A DNA stretch of 64,000 nucleotides from Bacillota bacterium (GTDB lineage Bacteria > Bacillota > Dethiobacteria > DTU022). Within the stretch, counting starts at the first letter, position 1, and the number at the start of each line of letters is the position of its first letter. The notes beneath the pieces were generated by a model. It searched no databases and was not told the DNA's origin. It saw nothing but the letters and a program-made list of their open reading frames with translations. The stretch is taken from assembly GCA_019428945.1 (NCBI GenBank), contig JAHYJM010000006.1, forward strand, positions 1 to 64,000. The letters run 5' to 3'. Position numbers and translations under genes: made by a program. Positions 30,517 to 39,268 of the stretch are shown in pieces.

Positions 30517-30986
30517 TCATCTCCATCGAGCACGTTTTTTAGGTGACGGCAACGGGTACCGTTGTATGTTTCGAACTTAACTTCATCTACTTTACAGTAA
30601 ATGCGACCCAGTTTTTCAGAGCCATGTTCTTTCCAGTAATCAGCCAACGGACAACTTATTATCCGTCCCCTTTCAACCCCGTCTTCACAGACAATTTTGT
30701 CGCTCTCCCAGCCCCATTTGGGCAGGTCTGCACCGGTATTGAAATTTCCAGCAGTCACCGTCAGGCCAAGAGCTTCAACCTTTTCCCTGGTCGAAGTGCC
30801 AACCTCAACCCCGTAGCGCCTGATAATTTCTGCTAAGAGCTCCTGACCCTGCTCCTCGCCATAGCGTTCGACCAATACTTCTCCCGTGTAGTGGTAAAGC
30901 ATAGCCAACCTTTTAATGATCAGCTTAACCTGCTCTTCTGCCAGTTTCTGCGGTACCATTTCAATATCATTGTCCTGTTCGGTCAT
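30489..30986 (-). CDS. L-2-amino-thiazoline-4-carboxylic acid hydrolase (ATC hydrolase) family protein
   Basis: 165 aa; C-terminal CPLADYWKEHG...GRIYCKVDEVKFETYNG pattern of the family. Confidence 0.65.
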   Translation of the reverse strand: MTEQDNDIEMVPQKLAEEQVKLIIKRLAMLYHYTGEVLVERYGEEQGQELLAEIIRRYGVEVGTSTREKVEALGLTVTAGNFNTGADLPKWGWESDKIVCEDGVERGRIISCPLADYWKEHGSEKLGRIYCKVDEVKFETYNGTRCRHLKNVLDGDDYCLFDIKE

Positions 30987-31150
30987 AAATTACTCCTCCT
31001 CTGCCGTGCCATATTGTTTTCGTAATGGTGGCTAGCCTGTACATTTGCTTATTTCATCAGTTATTTCTACACTGCGGCCAACTTACCTTCTATGCCAAAT
31101 GAATCAAAAAAAAATAAGGGTTTATAGAACATACCGGGATTACAATATTT

Positions 31151-31181
31151 GGGGACATACTCCCTGCAGAAGGATGTCCCC
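31151..31181. repeat. Palindromic GGGGACAT...ATGTCCCC hairpin (REP-like or terminator)
   Basis: ggggacatactccctgcagaaggatgtcccc, downstream of the Uxx-star gene. Confidence 0.5.
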
Positions 31182-31229
31182 ATTTTTCAATAGTCTTAAA
31201 CAGATTTAGCTGTACACGACAGCTTTTAA

Positions 31230-31451
31230 CTAAAGTTTTCAGCCACCGCCACCGAAACCTATATTTTTTACAACACCATCTTCCACCAGCACCGGTACTT
31301 TGTCTGCCTGATATTCTTCACGGGCTTTTTTACGCGCATCCAAATCAGTGCTTACATTATACAGCTTGTATTCAAGACCTTTACGATCCAGGACGGAAAG
31401 CTGTTTTTCACAATAGGGGCAACCATCTTTTACGTAAATCTCGAGCATCAC
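31230..31451 (-). CDS. Uxx-star family glutaredoxin-like selenoprotein (UGA-encoded Sec, C-terminal GGGG-U-K-L)
   Basis: ORF track stops at UGA 31239-31241, but codons continue UGA AAA CTT TAG. CPYC active site, VGFGGGG-U-xx-stop architecture; SECIS-like hairpin follows. Confidence 0.85.
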
Positions 31452-31490
31452 ATCACCTCCGCTTCAAATGTAAATGAATCACAAATAAAG

Positions 31491-32807
31491 TTATTCAAAA
31501 ATTGTCTGGCCTTCAACCTCTGTTTGCAAAGCTTTTAAAGCTTTCTCCACAAGTGCTCGTCTTAACAGCTTCTCCTCATCACACGGCAATTCAGGGTTGC
31601 CAAGCGGGTGGGGAATTGCTACAGCGGGGACGATCCTGTTCGCTCCGACTGTCAGGGAGATAGGAACGACTGTGCACATATGGACCACCGGTAAACCGGC
31701 TTTTTCAATTTCTTTAACCATCGCTGCACCGCAGCGAGTACAAGTTCCTCACGTTGAGGTGAGAATGACGGCATCTACACCTGCCGCCTTAAGATCGGCA
31801 GCAATAGCGGCACCGTATTTGGCGGCATTTGCAACTGAAGTACCGTTACCGACAGTGGCATAGTGGTAAGGGTGAAGTTCACCGATAACACCCTCTTTAA
31901 CCAGATCCCGAACCACATCTAAAGGCAGAACACGATCGGGATCCTGGTTGGCATAGACCGGGTCGTAACCGCCGTGAGCGGTTTCGTGTGTTTCAGAAGT
32001 TAAATCGCTTAAACCTTCCAAACTATACTTGCCATATTTTGAAGCGCTGGAAGATTCGATCCGATCGGGATTACCTTTTGGAACAATACCACCCGATGTA
32101 ACCAGGGCAATCTTCGCTTTACTTAAATTCTCCAGAGGTGGATTGGGAGTAACACGATCAAAATCAGGCATTGGCAGTTCAGTAGTAAACGGTTCGCCTT
32201 TAAGTTTAGCTAATAGCATATTCACAGCGCGTTTTGCTCCATTTTCCTCAGCAAACGAGTTAAAGCGAATGCCTCTCGGCAGATAACCCTCCTCTTCGGG
32301 GGAACCGACTTTTTCTTGCCTAATCAGTTTCATCAGCAGCTTTACCATTACCCCTACTGCATCTTTCATTCCCCTGGCTGAATCTTCTGTGGCAATGATA
32401 TAAATATCTTTCCGGTACAGTTCTGCACCCGGGTTCTCCACATACATACCCGTGATTACAGGCATTCCCAGTTCCCGGGCTGCCGCCTGGCCAACTATTC
32501 CGCAGGCTACTCCGTAGCGGCCGGCATTAAAAGCCGGACCGGCCACCAATGCATCAGCGTTCTGCTCACTGATCAGGGCCAAGATTTCCCTGCTTGCCTG
32601 TTCAAGGTTATCAGCCACATAATTATCACCACATATAATTGTAGCCACTACCTCTGCCGAATTTCCCAAGGCCTGCTGAAGAGCAAGGCCGGGTCCCACC
32701 GGGCCGGGCTGCACCCTGGGCGTGGTTCCGGCCATTTCTTCACCACCAATTTGACCAAAAAACTGGTTCAGGTAATGGACTATCCGCAGTTTTCCATTTG
32801 ACGTCAT
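31491..32807 (-). CDS. grdB: Glycine/sarcosine/betaine reductase component B selenoprotein subunit (UGA-encoded Sec)
   Basis: ORFs 31749-32912 and 31491-31721 join in one frame through UGA 31749-31751: AVILTST-U-GTCTRCGAAMVKEIEKAGLPVVHMC. ATG at 32807 preceded by GAGGAGG. Confidence 0.95.
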
Positions 32808-32841
32808 AATAAACCTCCTCTCCAAGCTGGTCTGCTCAACT

Positions 32842-34128
32842 TTAAAAGCCTTCTCCCCTGAGTTTGCTGAAACCGAGTTCATTGGTCGAACCGGTAATAG
32901 CCTGAATTTCAACTTTTATGCTGCCGTCAGCATGCAGGGCACCGGAAAAACCTCCGGCAATTATCTCGGCTGTTTTCAGATTACCGATAACTTTCTTGCA
33001 AGCCGGAAGCTCTATTACTTCGTTGGCATTACCCACACTGATCACAGCGTCAGCCAGGGTTGTGGCATCAGCCAGCGACTGCGAAGCCCCATCGCGCCCG
33101 GCATACTCATCGGTGATCAAAACCGTCTTGATCCCCATTTCCTCAAGCTTTTGACAATTCATAATCAGATCGGTATCAGGGTTACCGAATCCTTCTTCCG
33201 AGACTATTGCGCCTTCAGCGCCAATCATTTTAACCAACTTGGCAGCATAATCTGATGACCGAATCTTATCAGCCAGGGTTACATTTTCATTACTGATCAC
33301 CACGCCATGAAAGCACAGCTCTTTACCGTGCTGAAGCAGCAGTTCCCTGATCACCGGATTATTTTGATGATGATATGTGGTATTTTTATCGCAGGCTGAC
33401 ACGCAGTTACCGCTGACAATAGCGCCATCCATAACCTCTGTCGGGCTGATCAGGCTGGGCAGAATCTTTTTGGCATCGACCCCATAAACATAAGTATCGT
33501 GCAGGAGCCCCTGGGTTTGCAACATATATAGATAGGCCACTTTCGGCAGGGTCGGATATTGGACCGCATTCTCCGCGAAGTTTCCCAGTTCAAATATTTC
33601 CACCTGATCTGGAGTCAGGTCAACTGCTGCAGAGCCAAGATAGGCGGCCGCTTTTAAACCAACCATTCTTACTGCATGTTCATGTTTGTGCTGAGGTAAC
33701 CCCTCCAACGGGGTAATTGATACAACCAGGTTAAGGGTTTTCGAAAAGGGAGTATAATCGGCGCCGGGTCCGCTCATATCAATGATCCCTTCCTGAAAAC
33801 CAACAATGTCACCCGTAGTGACCACTGCCATACCGGAGAGAACATGGGTGCGACCACTGCCGACCGTTTCAACCTTACTGATGAAGCCGGGGAATACCCC
33901 TCCCGGACCTTCAACTTTACAGCGTGGCTCAATAACATCTTTGACCGGTATAATCCGGACATCTTCTCCGGGTTTGGCCAAGTCAAGATCAACCCCGACC
34001 AGGTTGGGATCATCGGCCAGTAAAACTTTTAATTCAGCATCGTTGATCACTAAAACCCCCTGCTGAATCTCAGTTTTTTCGCCGAAGCGGATATCGGTTA
34101 TATTAATTCTTCCCAATTCCAAGCGCAA
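32842..34128 (-). CDS. grdE: Glycine/sarcosine/betaine reductase component B alpha/beta proprotein
   Basis: 428 aa; NCVSACDKNTTYHHQNNPV processing region. Confidence 0.92.
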   Translation of the reverse strand: MRLELGRINITDIRFGEKTEIQQGVLVINDAELKVLLADDPNLVGVDLDLAKPGEDVRIIPVKDVIEPRCKVEGPGGVFPGFISKVETVGSGRTHVLSGMAVVTTGDIVGFQEGIIDMSGPGADYTPFSKTLNLVVSITPLEGLPQHKHEHAVRMVGLKAAAYLGSAAVDLTPDQVEIFELGNFAENAVQYPTLPKVAYLYMLQTQGLLHDTYVYGVDAKKILPSLISPTEVMDGAIVSGNCVSACDKNTTYHHQNNPVIRELLLQHGKELCFHGVVISNENVTLADKIRSSDYAAKLVKMIGAEGAIVSEEGFGNPDTDLIMNCQKLEEMGIKTVLITDEYAGRDGASQSLADATTLADAVISVGNANEVIELPACKKVIGNLKTAEIIAGGFSGALHADGSIKVEIQAITGSTNELGFSKLRGEGF

Positions 34129-34210
34129 GTCAATTCCTCCTCTCGTCTGAACAAACTTGTTTGCCCAGTTTTAATAATATTTATGACGGGCTGTATCCTG
34201 GAACAAGCGC

Positions 34211-34579
34211 TTAAAGAGCTTCCAGTGCCGCTTCCAGGTGAGATAGATCTACTACTGCATAATCGCTTAATGTTTCTTCACTACAGCTTTCCGGTTCAGG
34301 CAATGCGGTTTTTCTAGAAACCTCGATACTGTTCTCAATATACTGCAGGGAAAGGAGATCCAAACCGTTTTTGGAACAGCTTAGAGCGATAGTTTTATAG
34401 GGAATTCTTCCCGGTTTAAGGCTGCCGCTTAAAGGGTGGGTAAGCAGGCTATGGCCCATGTGGACATAGTTTCTCACCCTGATCAACAACTCAATCAGGG
34501 AACCGTCAAAACTATCCAGGGTAAGATTCGGGTACTTACCCCCAACCAGTGGATTATTTGTTACCAGGAAGAAACCCAC
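34211..34579 (-). CDS. grdX: GrdX family protein
   Basis: 122 aa; FLVTNNPLVGG N-terminus, HMGHSLLTHPLSGSLKPGRIPYKT. Confidence 0.85.
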   Translation of the reverse strand: MGFFLVTNNPLVGGKYPNLTLDSFDGSLIELLIRVRNYVHMGHSLLTHPLSGSLKPGRIPYKTIALSCSKNGLDLLSLQYIENSIEVSRKTALPEPESCSEETLSDYAVVDLSHLEAALEAL

Positions 34580-34629
34580 CTTGCAATCAACCTTTCTGAT
34601 CCTGTAGTAATCGTGAGGCCTCTTACTGA

Positions 34630-35085
34630 TTAACCTTCACGAATTTTCTTGACAACCCGCGTAATCGACTCCTTGTCGAGCACCATTTCCATCATACCTA
34701 CCTGCTGCTGATATACCTCGGGATCGATATGCTCTTTAACCTCGTCTTCTAAGATATGATAAACCGGGAGTCCCAACGAGACTCCTGCCAGTGGACCGGC
34801 GTAAGTGGGATCGCCATTTTTAACAGTCTCAGCATACATCTCGGCGCTCTTATCATCAGGAGAGCCAAGCACAACCATTACAGCGCTGATGCTGTCTTGC
34901 TCCTCGACTGTTTTTTTGATTATCCCCTGATCTTCCAGATCCATGGCCCCAGCAGCCGTTCAGACAAAGCACTGGGTGAGCTGAAGGACCGGTTCGCCGC
35001 CGGCAGTCTTAATGCATTCAGCGATAGCCGAACCGGGCACACCGTCTCTCTCTCCGATGCAAAGTACTTTCTTACCCTTAAACAT
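34630..35085 (-). CDS. grdA: Glycine/sarcosine/betaine reductase complex selenoprotein A (UGA-encoded Sec)
   Basis: Reads [58 protein letters not shown]; UGA at 34960-34962. ORF track shows only the downstream part (34630-34944). Confidence 0.96.
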
Positions 35086-35135
35086 AATCTCACTCCCTTA
35101 AGATTTATTAAACATAGTAAAACCAAATAGCAAAC

Positions 35136-36584
35136 TCAACCTATTACTTTAGCCTTGCTGTTCTTCTCAATAATAAAAGAGATGCCATCAGACATATTGG
35201 TCATCTTGGCTAAAAACAGACTGCCTTTGCCGACAAACATAGTCCGGCTGATTTCTCCTTCCATAATACTTTTACAGGCCTGACCCAGGTAAGGTAGCGC
35301 CGATGGTATGTGTCCCTGGGTCGGTGAATAACCGGGCATGCCATGTATTTTTTCAAATTGATCAAGTTCTTCCCTGGGCAGCTGACCCTGCATAACCGCC
35401 AAACCGCCGATCATCCGGTAGTTATTCTTTGGGACATTACCACTGCCGGCAGGCTCTGTTATTTCAGGATTATGCAATTCCGTGGAATATTTATCGATAT
35501 CGGGAATAGTAAGGCCTATTTTGTCCAGCGGTTTCTTGACCAGAGATTCATAAATGGCCTGCTGCGAGGATCCGGCTCCTACATCATGCTTGCCGATCAC
35601 ATCAAGCCTGATTTGCGGATTAATCCCGTCATCGGGACCAATCACAACGACGAAGGCAGCCAGAATATCTTCAAGAATTGGCATTGAATTTGATAGGTGC
35701 CCACGCATTTTCATACCCAGCTTGGCCAGGCATCCACCTCCGATTACCACAACATTTTCAAAAATACCGGACTGTACCAGGCTTCCCGCCAACACCATTG
35801 TATGAACCGGTCCACAACAAAAGGCTTTAATGTCAGAACCTGAGCTGTTAATGCAGCCTGACATTTCTGCCATAGCTTTAGCCAGGTTGCCTGCTCCGCG
35901 TTGATAGCGGTCACCGACACCCTCTTCTCCGGAATTCATGGCATAATCAATAGATGCCGGGTCAATCTGTAATAAGTGGAAGGCATTGCGCATAGCCAAG
36001 ACACCCGTTGCTTTACAGGACAGATTTTCAAGCAGGATATGCGCTTTTAGATTTTCATCTTCATCATGACCATCCTGGATACAACCGATCAAACTGCCGC
36101 GGTCATAGAGAGGCAGGGCTCCGGCAGAAATTTTCTCCTCAAGTAAACCTATCTCAACACCGGAACCTAGCCTTTTATTATCGTCAGCGGTAAAAAGCCT
36201 GTGTTTCTCTAAACTTGATCTTACCTGTTCGGTAAAAGATGCAGTTAAGAAAACCAGATCAAACTCATCTACAATTTTCAGGTAGCCGTAAAATTCATCC
36301 TGGGGCATTATTTCTCCCCAGGGGCCGAAACGCGAAGCATCTTCATGCAGGTTTTCGAACCAGGGTTGTTCGATCTGCCAGAGATCTTCAGGTTTCATGT
36401 TGCCGATATAAACCTGGTGAGGAGGATAGTTTTTCGCTTCCACGTAACTGCGCAGGTTTTCGTTGATCCGTTTCTGCAATAATGGATCGGTGAGAAATTC
36501 CCGGGTTGGCTTGGACCCGTACCTTACCAGGTCAGGTGTATGCGTCAGCATATAAGATACTCCCTTGATGACCGGAAAACTCAT
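35136..36584 (-). CDS. grdC: Glycine reductase complex component C beta subunit
   Basis: MSFPVIKGVSYMLTHTPDLVRYGSKPTRE; GNMKPEDLWQIEQPWFENL; FCCGPVHTMVLAGSLVQSG. Confidence 0.93.
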   Translation of the reverse strand: MSFPVIKGVSYMLTHTPDLVRYGSKPTREFLTDPLLQKRINENLRSYVEAKNYPPHQVYIGNMKPEDLWQIEQPWFENLHEDASRFGPWGEIMPQDEFYGYLKIVDEFDLVFLTASFTEQVRSSLEKHRLFTADDNKRLGSGVEIGLLEEKISAGALPLYDRGSLIGCIQDGHDEDENLKAHILLENLSCKATGVLAMRNAFHLLQIDPASIDYAMNSGEEGVGDRYQRGAGNLAKAMAEMSGCINSSGSDIKAFCCGPVHTMVLAGSLVQSGIFENVVVIGGGCLAKLGMKMRGHLSNSMPILEDILAAFVVVIGPDDGINPQIRLDVIGKHDVGAGSSQQAIYESLVKKPLDKIGLTIPDIDKYSTELHNPEITEPAGSGNVPKNNYRMIGGLAVMQGQLPREELDQFEKIHGMPGYSPTQGHIPSALPYLGQACKSIMEGEISRTMFVGKGSLFLAKMTNMSDGISFIIEKNSKAKVIG

Positions 36585-36631
36585 ATGGCAATCATCCTTT
36601 CTATACATTTTTCAACACATTATTAAACAAT

Positions 36632-36676
36632 AAAAAAACAAAAGACAGGGAAAGCCGACCGGCTTTTTTCCCTGTC
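36632..36676 (-). terminator. Intrinsic terminator, expression platform of the glycine riboswitch
   Basis: On the minus strand GACAGGGAAAaaaGCCGgtCGGCTTTCCCTGTC followed by TTTTGTTTTTTT. Confidence 0.85.
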
Positions 36677-36866
36677 CCTGATACCTGAGAGATTGCTCCC
36701 TTAGCAATTAAATTAAGAGGCTTTCCCCGTCGGTGCCCCGCTTAAACGGGCGCTCTCCAGAGGCGCGTCCCCCGGTGGTCCTGAAACCTGAGAGTTTCTC
36801 CCGCATCCGCCAAGCGCGGGATTTCTCCTTCGGCGTCCATTTAACCAGAACTCTCCCACAGGGTTC
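36674..36866 (-). promoter_or_regulatory. Tandem glycine riboswitch upstream of the grd operon
   Basis: Two aptamer signatures on the minus strand: GGGAGAG...GCCGAAGGAGAAA...CTCTCAGGTTTCAGGACCACCGGGGGACG and GGAGAGCGCC...CACCGACGGGG...CTCTCAGGTATCAGGGAC. Confidence 0.93.
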
Positions 36867-37363
36867 ATTCGCTGTTATATAAATTATTAATAACATTCTT
36901 CAACATTATTAAATATCCTGCTTAATAAATATTTTATTTCAAGATTACCCTGATCATATTCCCGGAAAACATATCAGGCCAATAGATGATTTAAAACCAT
37001 GATTATTCTCGCCTCCTTTGCAAGTGTTCATTGCCCGACAATTTCGTTATCTACTTTTAATAGATTCTTTTAAAGTGCCCTTCAAGTTTTTTCCCTAACA
37101 TTTAAATTGTCAGCCATACCACCTCAAGATTAACAATTGCCTGTCAACAAATAGTCAACAAATTAACTGTATCCCTCAATAACCGAAATAATTTAATTAG
37201 CTTTGTCCACTTGTTGAAATTCTAGGATGTTAGGGCGTGAAATTTTTGCCCAAAATAAGACTTATTGATTCAGGAACTACACCTGGAATGATAGCGGGTT
37301 GAGTAAAATACAAAAAAACCGGAATTCTATCTCCGGCATTTTGATACTTATACTGATTTGAAC

Positions 37364-37393
37364 AAAAAAATAAGCGGGAGTAGCACTCCCGCT
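37364..37393 (-). terminator. Intrinsic terminator after lipoprotein gene
   Basis: Minus strand AGCGGGAGTgctACTCCCGCT followed by TATTTTTTTG. Confidence 0.8.
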
Positions 37394-37410
37394 AGGGTAT
37401 GAATTAATTA

Positions 37411-37944
37411 TTACTTGAGAATTATTGAATAGAACATGCCCATTATTTCATCATCATCAAGGTGATTTTCTCCGGCTAGGGTAATTTCAATCTGCTGGCC
37501 ATCTTTAACTGCGCCAAACTTGGTTTGCTCCAAACCTGAGAAAATATAAGTGGTCGCATGAAAAGTAAGGCCAAACAGCTCGATCTCTTCTACTTCAGTT
37601 CCATCATAGCTGGATGCAAAATTTTCAATCGATTTCTGGCCAGCATCATCTGCCAACCCGGAGCCGCGCACCCAAACTTCAACAGCCTTGCTGATCCCCT
37701 GGTAGGCCTGTAGCCCGCCGCTGATATCCATCACATCCCACCCGTCTGCGATGATCATCGAAACAGTGTCCGTTTCGTAGCGCTCACCCTCTATTGTTGG
37801 AATATCCGGCGTGGCCTCTTCACCAGCATCACCAGCAGTAGGTGAGTCGCTCTCAGAACCGCAACCCGCAATCAACATAACAGTCATAAATGTAACGACT
37901 AGTGCTAATGCATACCACTTCAAATTTTGCTTGTTCTTCATCAT
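37411..37944 (-). CDS. Predicted lipoprotein, unknown function
   Basis: Signal peptide with lipobox LIAGCGSE. Confidence 0.7.
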   Translation of the reverse strand: MMKNKQNLKWYALALVVTFMTVMLIAGCGSESDSPTAGDAGEEATPDIPTIEGERYETDTVSMIIADGWDVMDISGGLQAYQGISKAVEVWVRGSGLADDAGQKSIENFASSYDGTEVEEIELFGLTFHATTYIFSGLEQTKFGAVKDGQQIEITLAGENHLDDDEIMGMFYSIILK

Positions 37945-38021
37945 TTTCTCTCCTCTTATACAAGAATGTTGTTTATGTGCGATGGATTCCGCTTAATGTA
38001 GCTGAATTCCAAATACCCCTG

Positions 38022-38702
38022 TTAAAACACCTGACTGAGATTTAAAGCAATTTCCGTGAAATAGATCATCTCTTCCGCCTTTTCCATCCCTCGTTCTGTT
38101 CTAACCTTTATACCCTGCGGATCGCCTAATAACACCAGCTCATTCCCCTTACCTGAATATTTATTGCGCCAGACTGTTAAATGCTGAGCAACTTTGGCGG
38201 CGAGATCCGCTGCTTCAGAAGTCTCTGAATAAACAGCACAATGACCACTTACCTGATCTGGGAGCAGGTTAGCTGCCAATCGGGGTGTGTCAACTGGGAA
38301 TTTGAGCTTTTTAAAAATTTCGGCCAGCACAAAGTCAGGTAAAGTGATGCCCTCATGGGCCATGATCAGAAAAGAATACCCGCAAACTTTATCAGCTTCA
38401 AATTCTGTGGAAGGCAGCAGCTCAACCTTTAAATCGCCGCCTTTATCAATCTTTTTCAGGTGTCGACAGGTTACTTTCCAGTTCACTCCCTGTTCAGTCT
38501 TTCCGGCAAGGCGGTAACTGATATTGCGTTCATCGTCGGGAGTACTGACCACTACAGGTGAAAGATCATTTTCATATTGCCATCCTTTTTCCTCTGCGGC
38601 TGTTTTTCGTTTTTGATCGGCATCTTTGCCTGATTTGATCATGAAGTAGGCCATAGCTCCAAGCCCGCCGAGAATCACAAGGACAGGCAGATATTCAAGC
38701 AC
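38022..38702 (-). CDS. Hypothetical membrane-anchored protein
   Basis: 226 aa, N-terminal TM (LPVLVILGGLGAMAYFMI). Confidence 0.6.
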   Translation of the reverse strand: MLEYLPVLVILGGLGAMAYFMIKSGKDADQKRKTAAEEKGWQYENDLSPVVVSTPDDERNISYRLAGKTEQGVNWKVTCRHLKKIDKGGDLKVELLPSTEFEADKVCGYSFLIMAHEGITLPDFVLAEIFKKLKFPVDTPRLAANLLPDQVSGHCAVYSETSEAADLAAKVAQHLTVWRNKYSGKGNELVLLGDPQGIKVRTERGMEKAEEMIYFTEIALNLSQVF

Positions 38703-38791
38703 TATACTCAGTCCCCCTCTTTTGGGTCAAGCAGCGTGTAAAGATTATAAGATCAATATAAACATCTGTGCCGATGAATAGCATTTATCTT

Positions 38792-39148
38792 CTAATTTTC
38801 AAGCGCTTTTAAAATGGAATCTATCGACAGCATGCCGTAATCAATTATAAATTCATTGTCATCATCAGTGATTAAGGTGATTCTTTTATTAAGCATGCTT
38901 CTTTTGGGAATAATACTTTTAATCTTTTCGCGGGAGACAACTAAAAACTGTTCCCCGTCAATGGTTTTTAATAAAGCCTTATCGAGAATGGCATTAATAG
39001 ATGTGTCAAACTTGCTCAGGTAGATTACTCTTTTATCGGTTACTGTTAAATCTCCAAGATAGCGACCGATATCGGGGATAACAAAATTAGTAGTCCAGGT
39101 ACCCAGTTCCTTTTCATCACTGTCCAGGGGAAAAGTGCATTTAGCCAT
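38792..39148 (-). CDS. Hypothetical protein, PH/GRAM-like
   Basis: 118 aa; GDLTVTDKRVIYLSKFD pattern typical of PH/GRAM-like folds. Confidence 0.5.
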   Translation of the reverse strand: MAKCTFPLDSDEKELGTWTTNFVIPDIGRYLGDLTVTDKRVIYLSKFDTSINAILDKALLKTIDGEQFLVVSREKIKSIIPKRSMLNKRITLITDDDNEFIIDYGMLSIDSILKALEN

Positions 39149-39268
39149 TCACTAACCTCCCTTCCTCATAATCAGCGGCCTATCGGCCTATATTGATCAT
39201 ATGCAGAAGAGGGGGAAGCGGCTATGAAAATATTGCTCTATTATTGTTGGTTATTGCTCAATATTCGC

